In this document: piece by piece, positions 22,773 through 34,330 of the stretch
How positions within the stretch are numbered: the first letter of the stretch is position 1
How the letters are laid out: each line of letters opens with the position of its first letter
Assembly: GCF_010389155.1 (NCBI RefSeq)
Contig: NC_057761.1
Coordinates: 53,504,587 to 53,568,586, forward strand
Direction of reading: 5' to 3'
Length of the DNA: 64,000 nucleotides
Source of the DNA: Erigeron canadensis
Lineage: Eukaryota; Streptophyta; Magnoliopsida; Asterales; Asteraceae
The notes under the pieces: model-generated
Database searches by the model: none
Told to the model about the DNA's origin: nothing
Seen by the model: only the letters and a program-made list of their open reading frames with translations
Position numbers and translations under genes: made by a program

Positions 22773-25327
22773 TTACTGACCACAGTTGCCCGAATCTTCG
22801 ACCTTTGGTGCTTCATTCTTCTCTGATTTATCAGAATCTTTGGCCTTTGGTGCTTCATGATTCGTTGATTCATCAGACTCTTCGACTTTTGGTGCTTCAT
22901 GATTCTTTGATTCATCAGACTCTTCGACTTTTGGTGCTTCATGCTTGTTTGATTCATCAGCAGCAACCAATTGTTCATGTGCATCAGACAGGATACCCGT
23001 ATCATCAAGAAGAAGATTGCCATCTTGGGCGATCATGAGTTCTATGTATCTACTAAAAGTGTCAAGCCCATCCCAATCATTTCCTTCTTGGAAAGCTGCT
23101 TGATCAACCTGTAGTGGATTAGGATTGAAACCTGACGAGTACATCCCTGGAAACCCATGCTCATGATGTTGAGCATTCTCAATGCGTGGCGGTGGGGTAG
23201 CAGACTTCGTCGGTGTTGGTGGAAGATATGGATGATCTGGCAATGTGTATATATGGTTGGATCGTGTGAGAGAAGATTGATGCTCTAATGGACCTTTCAG
23301 TCTAGGAAAGTTCATCATCTGTCCAGAGTGGGCAGGCATATTGTAGGGTGTCACTTGGCCATAGAAAGATCCTAAATTTTGATAATTCTGCACAACCACA
23401 TTGTTTTCCACTTGGAGAATAGTGGGACGAGCCTGTTGCTTATAAGCCAATATAACTCCATCGCCGACATTTGGATTTATGCATTGATTATGAAAATTGT
23501 TGTCAGCATGATGATGAATACCCAAGTTAGAGTGTTGTAAATGAGCTTGTTGGTTCGAAACAGTGACATATCCATTCACTTCACCGGCCCCACTTTTGAC
23601 CTCACCAATTGAATGTGGAACTTGCAAGTTGTTTCTAACATGATGAATAGTCTGATCGAAGTCTTGAAGATGTTGAACAACCACATTGTTCTCAACATGA
23701 TGAATAGGGGGATACATATCTTGATTTGAAACTGATCCAGCCTCTTGTCTGACTGCATTTTCGACATCAGTGAGTAGATCATTGGAGGCTACACATGGCA
23801 GCTGATTATTAAGAACTTCGTCTTTTGACTCCTTTCTCCCTTTCTTGTTAATATAGATCTTACATAGAACATAGTCATCAAGCTGCAAAATCCAAATTTC
23901 ATCAGGAGATGATAAAACTATATTATTAGACACAAAACCAAGAGTAAACAAGCAACGTGTTCAACCTTCATGTCTACTAAACCAAAACGTTGTCTTTCAT
24001 ATCCTTCGACCACGTATTCTTGCATCATCCAATCTGTTTTAGTCCCATGTGGTTGATGCCCTTCATAATAAACCAGCGACTTTTTCCCACCAATTTTCGT
24101 ACCGTTGTCCTTGATATCTTTATCAGGACCTGTAGCTTTCCAGTAACCTAAACCAGCTGATCGGCTAGGTCGTTTACCATTTTTATACTTCCTGTTTCTT
24201 GATGTGAAAAAATACCATTCACCTTCAATAGCTTGCGGGTAGTTCTCTGTTTATATAAACTTGCATCAAAGACCATTAATGGAAAATAATGACTGCTACA
24301 AATCACTTGATACTTTGGCAGTTTAGTGGCATTTTTTCACTAATAAGAATTTTACTTAAGCAACCGTATATATAAATTTCACAAGACAAGAACGCTAACA
24401 GTAAAACCAAAAATAGGCTCAAATCTTTCAAAAGGACCTTGTGTCATGCAAAAAGTCTGGGTAAATGGGTAAACATGTAAATTAGACCCGGCAATCCAAA
24501 ACCCAGATTGTAAAAATTAGGTGTATTTGGGTTGCTTTTGTTGAAGAGTAAAACTGAGTATCAGTATCACTGTCAGCGAAACATGCCGATCCTTTTAAGT
24601 TTTTGACCTCTGCCCGTTTTAAGCCATTACCCAATCCAACCCAGCCCGCCCGCCCATCTGGTAAACAAACAAGGTTTCTCTGTTGTAGTAAGTCAGTCTT
24701 TGACCCATGTACGTGGCCTAACCAGGTATTCCCGTTTCCAAACCCTTTCCGTGACCGCCAGGATCATGTTTACCTTGGGAGATTCTACAAAACTCGCCAG
24801 CATGGCAGTGGTCAAAAGTCAAACAAGAAAGTACTAAAGTCATTATTGAAAACTAAAAAATCATGCAACTAAATAACTAAATCCTAACCAGGATTTAATC
24901 AGTATCTCCTTTTTGCATGAATCTAGCAATAATTTGTGGCTATATAAAATGCGTACGTACCTACGATATTCTTGGGGTGATAATCTCCATATATATCAGC
25001 TTCATTAATCCTGTTCTTGGGGAGATTCTTGTTCACGATCTTTCTCAAAAGATAGTCTTTAATAAGTTCTTTATCCGTTGGATTAAACCGAAACCCGGTT
25101 GGAAGTGAATCAAGGTCATAAGCCTCCATTGCCCTTGCATTATTATGACACCCACATTGACAATGAAAGCATGGACAGCATAAAGAAGAAGAACCACCCG
25201 AACCGCCATTATCTTTGTTAACTTGATGATCATCAGTTAGAGTATCGGTATCGGTAGTACTAGGCGGGGCCTTTCGTTTTCTGCTGTTAGCGACAGGATT
25301 CATGGCGGGTGACCAAGAAGTTGACAT
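22773..25327 (-). CDS. NAC transcription factor, copy A (3 exons, 585 aa)
   Basis: Exons on the minus strand: 25327-24961, 24246-23966 and 23882-22773. The NAC domain has all five subdomains: A ([19 protein letters not shown]), B ([16 protein letters not shown]), C ([17 protein letters not shown]...GYWKATGPD), D ([12 protein letters not shown]...[10 protein letters not shown]) and E ([14 protein letters not shown]). It should bind DNA and regulate transcription in the nucleus. RKRK at residues 16-19 is a likely nuclear signal. Residues 50-61 form a Cys/His-rich motif not usual in NAC proteins. The C-terminal half is Asn/Gln/His/Pro-rich, repeats the motif VENNVVVQ, and ends with four 14-residue acidic repeats (residues 525-580). 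The paralogue aligns from Met9 (ATG at 25303), so translation may start there. An extra membrane-anchor exon may lie downstream at 22250-22394. Confidence 0.9.
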
Positions 25328-25390
25328 CCGTACGTATCTGGTTGATGTTGAAATTACTAGTTTGAAACGACTTTGACTTTATGGAGAAAT
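25328..25390 (-). promoter_or_regulatory. 5' flank motif shared by both NAC genes
   Basis: On the plus strand AGTTTGAAACGACTTTGACT lies at about 25358-25377, upstream of copy A. The identical 20 bases occur at about 29555-29574 upstream of copy B. It contains TTTGACT, a W-box-like core bound by WRKY factors. It is conserved between the duplicates although the surrounding DNA has diverged. Confidence 0.45.
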
Positions 25391-25399
25391 CACATATTA

Positions 25400-25818
25400 T
25401 TTTTAATTATTGTATTATGATACGGATAAGGATAAACAACGTACTTATATTTTAATACTAATAATGATATAATCTAGGGGTATATGGATAAAGTATACTT
25501 GTAACCGTATTTAAGTTTGTTGGTTTAATTATCTAATTATAATGATAATGATAATATAAATATAAATAATAATTATATTATCTAACCCTTTAGATATAAC
25601 ACATTTTTGCTTAGCAAAGCTTCTATTGAAATCGGTTTTAAAAAATTAAACTTCCTTCGAGCCAGACCACAAAATCTATAAAACTGTTAACTTATTTGCA
25701 AAGATTTTTAAGATATTCCTAAACAACAATCAAATATTATGAATAGCTTTTTGTTGGTCATTTTATATTATAACAGAAGTCGAAAGTGTAAACTCGTATA
25801 TGTGCCATAGTCAAAGAG
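25400..25818. other. AT-rich upstream region of NAC copy A
   Basis: Nothing gene-like. AT-rich runs only. Confidence 0.5.
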
Positions 25819-25989
25819 ATCCTCTAAAGTAGCTATAACTTTATAGGTAAAAACGAAGCAACTTGAACCATTAGATTAAAATCAATGATTGAGATTAAAA
25901 ATTCAAGTTTGAATCTTGACCATTGGTTTTAATCTAATGGTTCAAGTTGTTCCAACTTTACTGATAAAGTTGAAACAACTTTAGAGGAT
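25819..25989. mobile_element. Foldback MITE-like element
   Basis: ATCCTCTAAAGT on the left is matched by ACTTTAGAGGAT on the right. Further in, CAACTTGAACCATTAGATTAAAA pairs with its complement on the other arm. The whole 171 bp can fold into one hairpin. No certain target duplication was found, so the class is open. Confidence 0.55.
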
Positions 25990-26066
25990 TCTTATCCGTC
26001 AAGATATTATGATAAAAGAAAGACACATATGGGCTTCTTATACTGAGTACTATACATACATACTCT

Positions 26067-26270
26067 TTAAGGGGTGCAAAAAGGGTAAAAATACCAAAAC
26101 ATTTTTAAACTCTTTGTGTAATGAAACTCGATTTGTAGCTGATGATGAACAACAGAGCTTGATGCTGCCATCAATCCTTTCTTAACATCCGCCTGCAAGT
26201 CTCTTAACAGAATTGCAGCTAAAAAACTCTTAATATACTCTTTACACGATTCTTTACCTTTTGACACCAT
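26067..26270 (-). other. Unassigned open frame downstream of NAC copy B
   Basis: A 67-codon minus-strand frame with a plausible helical composition (CKEYIKSFLAAILLRDLQADVKKG). Upstream codons are also open for a short way (KKEEF). It could be the last exon of a decayed gene or chance. No family recognised. Confidence 0.2.
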
Positions 26271-27240
26271 GAACTCTTCTTTCTTGTTCTCACTAAAATG
26301 ACTAAATTAACTCTTGTCCAGTCTGTCAATTGACTTTTGTCGAATTGTAGTATCTTGGTCAAACTTCAAGATGTATGCTTGATTACACCCCTGCATATTT
26401 AGTGAACATGGCATTTATATCAATATTTGTCTAACATGTGACTAAGTGACCAGTATAGCAACTTATGAATGGGTTACGTCGGGTTATGTTCTATCTCTAA
26501 TAAGTCGAAGTGTCAAACAGGTAAATTGAAAAGCCATTCGAAGGAAATGGGCTGAATAACATGAAGAGCTTAAACCGTATTTTCAGTGCATGTAACTTGC
26601 TAAACAAGTTTTATTCACAAGTAAAAAGAACAAGAAAAAAAAAAACAATTAACTATTTTGGACATAAAGTGTTCCAGGATAACCGGACTGTTTGACCCAT
26701 TACCTGACCCATCCACTTTCCAACCTCTAGTTTATGGATTAAATAGCAACGCTTTTACTTCTGAAAAATGAAATAAGCAAATGTAGGTTCTAATGTTAGC
26801 AACTAATTGTTCATTGGTAATACTTGTTATGGTTAATACTCTTTACTAACTTTCTAGACTAATTACTCATCGCTCAATTGAATGATCAGCATTTTGTGAT
26901 GATCATTGTAGCACTTAGATTACTTGAGAGGGATAAAGGGATTCGAAAAACAACAGCAAAAGCAATACTCAATCTCATCAAAGGCAGGTGCAGAGGAGGT
27001 CGGATGTATATTGTGAAGAGAGGGATGAAAGAAAAAAGAGAGAAAGCTCCTATACAGATATTACTTCAGGAATATTATTGCATGTAAACCATGTATTCAT
27101 ATTAATTGGATTAGATGTTAATGCTAAAACAATTAGAGATTCGACTAGTTAACACACAAAACAGTTAAGCTATAGTTCATAAGAAGCAAAAATGAAAAAT
27201 ACAAATCCAATCTATGTAAGTAAAACATAATGGGGACAAA
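26271..27240. other. Intergenic between the NAC genes' 3' side and copy B
   Basis: No gene supported. A purine-rich stretch at about 26985-27050 gives a plus-strand open frame that I regard as chance. Confidence 0.4.
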
Positions 27241-27309
27241 TCATTTGAAGTTCCACGAGTCTTCGACCGTTGGCCTTCCATGTTTCTTTGATTGATCATT
27301 TGCATCTTC
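27241..27309 (-). pseudogene. In-frame relic of the lost NAC copy B tail
   Basis: Directly after the copy B stop codon the same frame stays open for 22 codons (EDANDQSKKHGRPTVEDSWNF) to a TGA at 27243-27241. It aligns with one acidic repeat of copy A ([15 protein letters not shown]), showing where the longer tail used to be. Confidence 0.6.
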
Positions 27310-29481
27310 TTATTGTTCATGTCCATCAAACACTAGCCCATTATGATTATCATGAAGAAGACCACCAGTGTCATCTTGGGTAGTGTACATGAGTTCGATG
27401 TTTTTATTTACAGGTACAGGCCTGTCACAATGATTGCCTTCTTGGAAAGCTGCAGTTAGCATTGTATGTGGTGTTTGTGGATTGGAATTCAGACCCGACC
27501 AATACATCCCTGGATGTCCATGCCCATGTGGAGTATTCACAATGCGTGGCGGAAGGGGAGGTGAGCGTCCTGGTGTTGTTGGTAAATGAGGAGGATTTGA
27601 CATTGCGTATTTCTGATTAAATCTTGTTAAAGAAGAATGGTTCATTGATGGAGGCATCCTCATTTGGACAGAGTAAGAGGGCCACACGTTGGATGTCATT
27701 AGGCCATAAAGGGAACTCATATCTTGATAATTTTGCACAACCACATTGTTTTCAACTTGAAGAATGGTAGGACAAGCCTGTTGATTAGGAAACATATTGT
27801 GCCTTTCTGTTTCGTTGACTCCATTTCCAACACTAGAACTCATGTGTTGATCAGAACCCGTGATTGGCATATTGTGTTCAGCATAATGAAGAGAATCATC
27901 ATACCAGTTCTGATTGGAATGTTGAGCAGCCGTGTTGTTGTCCACCTGTAAACTACCGAGACTTGAATCTTGATTTGGCTGCAAATGAGCATGAGCTTGC
28001 CCAGTTATGACCTGAAGATCAGTCGTGAGTTTCTCATCTTGATCTCTAGAGGCGACACACCGGTCGCTATCAACTTCATCTGCTATCTTATTACCACGTT
28101 TCTTATTAACATAGATTCTACAAAGAACATAATCATCAAGCTGCAAAAAGAAAATAATAACAATAATAATCATTAATCAGGTTACATCAACACATATAGA
28201 AGACATAAACATTCGTTATAAGGCAAATAAAGAAGATAGGATTCAGGACCTTCATGTCGTTCATATCAACACGTTGTCTTTCATAACCCTCGACCACGTA
28301 TTCATGCATCATCCAATCCGTTTTAGTCCCTTTAGGTGGATTCCCTTCATGATAAACCAATGACTTCTTCCCACCAATTTTAGTCCCGTTGTGGTTAATA
28401 ACAGTATCAGGACCCGTGGCTTTCCAATAACCACAACCAGCTTTTCGTTTTGGTCGCTTACCATTGGGATACTTCCTGTTTCTTGACGTGAAAAAGTACC
28501 ACTCACCTTCTACAGCTTGCAAGTAATTCCCTGTTTATGAAGAACTTGCGTCAAATTAGTGCGTACAATGACAATGATCTCTATAACAAATGAGTTTGTT
28601 CTACACAATATCAAGTATGACCAAAATTTTTTTGGTCAAATATTATCATTCAGTTTGGACCAAAACTCTTAGCTTCTGAATCAAACAACTAACATAAAGT
28701 CTCTAAATGATTTTTGTGTGTGCTGGATCATTCACCAACCCAGAAATCCAAACAACCCAGTCACAATAAATTTCTGTTATACACGAAGTAGATAAAATCA
28801 AGATATTTGACTTAAAAAGCTTGTATACCTGATTGATTTGACTTTTTTTTTTCTGGGCATTATAAGAATATTGTGCATCTTGGTAATATTTTGTTTAACT
28901 TTTTACCAAGAAACTGGCTATGCAATATAACTATTACTGCAACTTCACATGATTGAGTTTACCAAAAGAAGTTTGACTAAATTAAATTTACAATGCATTA
29001 GATTTTACAAGAGGGTCAAGTTAAATTTGGGTTGGTCAGAATTTGGGCCAGAGGAATACAGGACACTTATATATATACTGCTGTACGTACCTACAATATC
29101 CTTTGGGTGATGAACTCCATATATATCAGCTTCATTAATCTTGTTCTTGGGAAGGTTCTTGTTCATGATCTTCCTCAAAAGATAGTCTTTAATAAGTTCT
29201 TTATCCGTTGGATTGAATCGGTAACCGGTTGGAAGTGAATCAAGATAAGCAGCGTCGTCATCCACCATCGCCATTGTCGTCGTAATCGCATCATTATTAT
29301 GACATCCACAATGACAGTGAATGCACGTACAGCATAAAGAAGAACTACCACCCGAACAGTCATTGTTGTTGTTGTTAACCTCCCCACCATCATGATCGGT
29401 TGTCGTTAGCGTATCGTCATTACCACTAAACGCCTTGCGTTTTCTCGATTCTTCGTCATTGTTAGCAACAGAAGAATCCAT
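27310..29481 (-). CDS. NAC transcription factor, copy B (3 exons, 500 aa)
   Basis: Exons on the minus strand: 29481-29091, 28530-28250 and 28140-27310. Exon 2 is exactly as long as in copy A (281 bases), and both introns fall at the same codons. NAC subdomains: [19 protein letters not shown] (A), [16 protein letters not shown] (B), [17 protein letters not shown]...GYWKATGPD (C), [12 protein letters not shown]...[10 protein letters not shown] (D), [14 protein letters not shown] (E). RKRK at residues 13-16 is a likely nuclear signal. Residues 50-61 carry the same Cys/His motif as copy A. The tail shares [16 protein letters not shown] and [12 protein letters not shown] blocks with copy A. A TAA at 27312-27310 ends the protein right after GHEQ, whereas copy A continues into its 14-residue repeats. 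The ATG at 29481 is the first in frame. The two genes are a head-to-tail tandem duplication. Confidence 0.9.
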
Positions 29482-29789
29482 GGCAGAAGAAAAAAAAATC
29501 AAGAATTGAATTGAAGAAGAAGAAGAATTGAGTAATTCTGTAGTGTATGTTGAAATAGTTTGAAACGACTTTGACTCTTCGAATTTATTTTATTTATACT
29601 AAGGACCCTATAATAAGGTGTGGATTAAAGATAAGTATATAGTAATCCATCATAACCCACACTTTGTATTTGTATTTGAATATAATTGTATATCTTAATC
29701 TTATATTTAATTAACTAATATATAATTATGTTAAATTAGATACTTCGTATGTTGTTATCCATATCAGATTTCATTTTATTTTATTTTAT
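29482..29789 (-). promoter_or_regulatory. 5' flank of NAC copy B
   Basis: A GAAGAA-rich leader (about 29510-29530) precedes the start codon. The conserved AGTTTGAAACGACTTTGACT block lies at about 29555, in the same relative place as for copy A. Further upstream the DNA is AT-rich. Confidence 0.4.
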
Positions 29790-29965
29790 GGGAAAGTGAG
29801 TATGAGGCTGTTATGCACCCAAGTTGGGTGAAAAACCCTTCACATACTAATATTTTAATATTTTAAATAAATACATGGCCCCCCATGATTTTTACCTTTT
29901 AAAAAAATGTATGTGAGGGTTTTTCACCCAACTTGGGTGCTTAACAGCCTCATATTCCCTTCCCC
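29790..29965. mobile_element. 176-bp Mutator-type MITE
   Basis: Ends GGGAAAGTGAGTATGAGG and, in reverse complement, GGGGAAGGGAATATGAGG lead into the shared arm CTGTTA(A/T)GCACCCAAGTTGGG. The exact 9-bp duplication TTATTTTAT flanks it (29781-29789 and 29966-29974). Same family as 18908-19097. Confidence 0.82.
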
Positions 29966-29974
29966 TTATTTTAT

Positions 29975-31509
29975 ATATGTAAATTAATACTACTCGTGCT
30001 TTATATATCACCATGGTCATATTTGCTTACGTATGAAGTAATTAAATTATAGATAAACTCATATTGCATTAACTAATAACTAAACTAATTACCTTAGCTG
30101 CTAATATTACAATAAGGATTATGTGTAGTTTTCGATCGAAGACAACATACATGGGGAAGGATATTCATTTTGGCCTCGGAATAATACCGAAAATCGAAAA
30201 ATAATTGTTAATTAGCAGGCGAACCACATTTTAGTAAAAAGGCTAAAGCGCAATTTCTTGACCTATGATCGATATGCCTTTTTCTACTTCTAGATAAGTT
30301 ATCTCGTCAATGGTGGAATAAAGGGCGTAATTATACCTGTCAATAATTACCCAAATCATAAAAAACGGGTTTATTTGGATAATAAATTAGAACTTCTAGA
30401 TAAGTTTGGGTATATCAAAGGTAAGCATACGGGAATCTTTTTCTTAAATTCAAAGCGGGTCTAAATGGTAACACACAGTGATGAATTTTTATGCAACTTG
30501 ATTTTTAACTTTTATTGTTATTTATTATATTATATATAACAACAAATTATATTTTTATTTATATACCAATAAATTATACGAGTATTATATATACCCTAGA
30601 TTTTAGAGATTACTTCGTATAAATTATAAATAAGCAATAAACATAACATTTACTATGATTATAAACAGATAATTCTTTTGAAAAGTAATTAATTTAGTTA
30701 ATTTAGTGACACACATACATACAAATTAAACGCGTGGAACAATGAGAGCAAATGCATGTTGTGATGCATCATTGTTTCAGAGTCCGGTGTAATAATTTAT
30801 TTCTTTAAATTATAAATATGTAATTGTGTATTTATCAAACTTAAATATATTTCTTGCTTGTTATACCATGTGGATATAGACAGAATATAAACTATAAACT
30901 ATTTAACATAAATAAAACTTGCACCAGAGCAATGTACACAAAATTTACTAAATTATTATATATGCATTTTAGCCACATTTTTAGCTTTTGGTTTGAAAAA
31001 ATGTGGGTCAACCCGCACTCGACTCACGCCTAACCTGTTTTGACCCGCATTCGTAAAATGATCCGCTTAGACCCACACCCGCTCCAACCCGCACCCGTTT
31101 TGACCCGTTACCCAAACCCGCCCAACCTGCCCATTTTGCCAGGCCTAGGCGTAATCATGTGAAACTTTATATCGATATTGACAAGTGGAAGGGTCATTAG
31201 AGCACCAATCGTGTATATTCATAATGAAAGACTGAAAGTAAATTATTTTTTTAAAGATAAATAGTAATACACTGATACTCCAAATTTGGAGGAAATATTA
31301 GCTCTTTTAAAAAATTTCTCCAAGGATCAAAGTTTAGAAAAAGGTTAAAATATATGATACTCCAAACTTCCAAATACGAAATTTTTGATGATTTTAGAGT
31401 ATGCATTGGAAATAGTCCTTAGTTGTCATTTACCTTGTTTGCTCAAACTTTGTAAAAAAAAGAAAGACCCGCCACAAAAGCATATTTGTCAATGGTATAA
31501 CAACATATA
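29975..31509. other. Intergenic; GGGTCAA-type degenerate repeat at 31005-31145
   Basis: 31005-31145 is a run of (T)GACCCG(C/T)ACCCG variants, a low-complexity repeat common near plant retroelements. 31265-31420 contains ACTCCAAA/TTTGGAG inverted pieces. No gene seen. Confidence 0.4.
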
Positions 31510-31957
31510 TCTAATACTATCTTATAAAGCATTTTGCCATTTTTTAAAATCTCAATTAAGGATTTGATATACCTAATATACTCTTCTTTTTTATTCACTA
31601 ATTTAAACATCTCTACCTAATAAACCTATAATATTCTTAAATCTCAATCATTCATTTTCTTCTCTCTCCTCAAATCTTACCACTCATTTTTTTCACTCTC
31701 ATCCATAAATCATTTTATACCTCTAATTCGTTCAAAATCTTTTATCTCAAAAACCGTATATCGATAAATTATAAAATTTGTATGGGTGTTCTTAAAATTT
31801 TATGCTCTTTCATTAGAGATATCATTTGATATACTTTTGACGAGTTTTTAAATCCGAGAGCGGAGCCCGTACGGCTAAGACATTTGGCTATCATACTCTA
31901 TGACTTAACCTATCACCCCACCATCTCACCGCTGCGATGCGCGGGCACTATTACTTG
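31510..31957 (+). mobile_element. Small non-autonomous Helitron-like element
   Basis: Left edge A|TCTAATACTATCTTATAAAGC. Right edge CACCGCTGCGATGCGCGGGCACTATTACTTG|T, a GC-rich hairpin about 12 bases before the end. The last four bases are CTTG rather than CTRR, so the end is mutated or slightly misplaced. Length is 448 bp. Confidence 0.55.
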
Positions 31958-32485
31958 TATTTTTAAGGATAAATAACCTTGAATGTAGTGATTTTAAATG
32001 GTGTAAAACTTAACTTGCATTTTTCATTACAATGAGATTATAACGTAGATGGGTATGCTTTTCTTTTCAATGTCCATCAAAAATAATCTACAATATATTA
32101 GATATGTTTCAAATTGAAATAAAGAGAGCATAAATGCTTGTAAGTATTAAAACTTTTTTAATCTCGCAAGTCTAATATTCAAGAGCACTTTTTAAGAAGT
32201 ATTTTTGGTTTAATATTAGTTGTTGGACATTGGTTCCATGAGTTAGTTTTTGGGCTAAAATTTGCAACGACTAACGACTTCCCAAACAACATTCTTCTCA
32301 TTTCTCAAGGGCCAAAAGTGACAACTTAATAAGTTCAGGGACCAAACTCACCATCACTTCTTCTTACTAAATAAAGCATCCAATCAATTTTTACTTTTAT
32401 ATTCGAGTAAATAGAACAGATTTACAAAAAAAAAAAAATACAAATCGGAAAACCCGATATCCGTATATTGCCGGCGATCGATTCA

Positions 32486-34330
32486 ATGAAGACGAGTATG
32501 AGCTTCGCTGTCGGCGTAATCGCCCTTCTAATGCTTTTTCACGCCGCTTACTCTACAATTCAATGTAACTAACTTTCTGATTTCAGTTTCATTTTTTTAA
32601 AACTATTAAAACCTAACTATCTATTTAATTATTTCTAATTTAATGTAATCAGATAGGGCTTTGCTTAAGATCACTGAAGATGAGTTCACTGGACCTCCTT
32701 ATGAAGTAATTTCTATTTGTATCTCTCTGATTTTATATATTTTTATATATGTATATTTATATTTATTTATATGTGAATTTTATTCTGTGTGTGTATATAT
32801 ATGCAGGTGATGGTTGAGTTGATATTAGTATTGATTTTGAGTTTGTTTGCTGGACTAACCGTTCCGGGAAATTTCCGGTCAATCCTTCCAGATTCAGATG
32901 AGAATAGGTACTTTTTCCGTATCATGCATATAAAACCGGTGTTTGGTTTGAATTGTGATGTGTAAGTTTAGTAATTAGTTATAGCTTGCAGGTTCTTAGT
33001 TTTTACGAATAATTCATGTGTCAATAACTTGTCTTGTGGTCGATGGAACTGGAGAACAATGCTTAGTTATATGATCGTGTATTCGTAGGAACACTAAAAG
33101 TTTGATACAATTGAAGTGATATTGACATGGTATAGTCATAGACTCATAGGAACATTCAGCTTCAAAGATGATACAAAATGATGTTCTCGTAAAAAAATGT
33201 GATGTCTTATGAGACGTGTCTCAAAATAACAGGTTTTCGTAATTTGAGGAAAGAAAAAAGAAAGAGTTAATTAGGTAAGTTGTTTTATTGTAGTTGATAT
33301 GAAATTGATCTTCCACAAATGAATATTATTTTTTCCCCTGTAGCTCTGTATAATCAGAATTAGTCAAACAAGCAGCATGTGCTTATCAAAACATGAGAAG
33401 TTGAATAGGCATACAAGTCGCAATAATCAGATTACCAATTTCAATATGCAAATTGAAAATTTGAAACACACCATATAAATTTCTCATTTCACGTCTGAGT
33501 TACATGCCGTTGATGACATGAAAACACAAATCATATTCTCCACTGCAGACTAATTAGATATTGCTGGTGACATTTCTCAAAGTCTGCGCACGTACCAAAG
33601 TTTGATCTACTATTTAATTAAGTTAATTTACAAAGAAGACACTCCTTTTGATCTAGTTCTGTGCTTTATGGATGTGAACTTCCAATTTAAAGATTTTTGT
33701 AAAGCTTTAAATGATTCACTGTATGTAAACATTTAGAAATGTAAAGAACATGCTAGATAGAGGTGGCAAATCGACCTAGTTAGATGGGTCGATTCGTGTT
33801 AATCCCAATTGGCGGTATGTCAAAATTCGCAAAGAGCAATCCCTTTTAATGTTCATGACCAGTTATATAGTTATATCTCCAATGAGTAACTGGGTAAGTG
33901 TGAAAATTCGATCAAAAGGAAACATTTCAAAAGTCTTCAAAGTGCAACTTTAATACATAAACCTTCTAAATCAAATTCTCTAGAAAAAGAACATTGGTAT
34001 GGACATAATATATTTCTGCTGGGCATGCTAAAAAATAACCCATCTTGGCATGTAATCATGAGTTTGAGACCTGTTTGAGTCGTAAAATCACAAATACATG
34101 TGCATTTTGCCACTTCTAATGTTAAATAATATCTAGAATATGCCTTCTGATAAAGGAATTGCACTTATACGTGTGTTCCTGTTTTTTAGTTTTAAATGTA
34201 GAATTTGAGGTTGCTAACTTGTAATCATTTGGAATGCAGAGTGGTGTCTCTACCTTCCAATATGAACTTTATGATTTTCAATCATCGTGGAAAGGCGTTC
34301 CCTACAGAAATTGGCTTGAAGCTCAACTGA
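32486..34330 (+). CDS. EMC5: ER membrane protein complex subunit 5 / MMGT1-like (4 exons, 107 aa)
   Basis: Exons 32486-32564, 32653-32705, 32807-32907 and 34240-34330 join in frame (324 bases). The protein begins MKTSMSFAVGVIALLMLFHAAYST (first membrane segment, residues about 5-24). It continues QYRALLKITEDEFTGPPYE, then a second membrane segment VELILVLILSLFAGLTV (about 47-63). It ends with PGNFRSILPDSDENR and a C-terminal MNFMIFNHRGKAFP. The YRxLLKITE, PPY, PG(K/N)F and FMIFNHRG motifs match the EMC5/MMGT1 family, a two-pass subunit of the ER membrane insertase complex (also called membrane magnesium transporter). Its length is close to the plant homologue (about 104 aa). Intron 3 is long (1332 bp) for so small a gene and carries retroelement-like GGGTC fragments. 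Confidence 0.92.

Noticed and set aside
26878..27087. 69-codon plus-strand frame (basic, Lys/Arg-rich)
   Set aside because: Sits over a purine-rich stretch downstream of NAC copy B; no homology recognised and no upstream regulatory signs.
31005..31145. ACCCG/GGGTC tandem-like run considered as telomere-like or regulatory array
   Set aside because: Units are irregular and the same degenerate motif recurs at 33765, 35922 and 36560; better explained as common plant repeat fragments.
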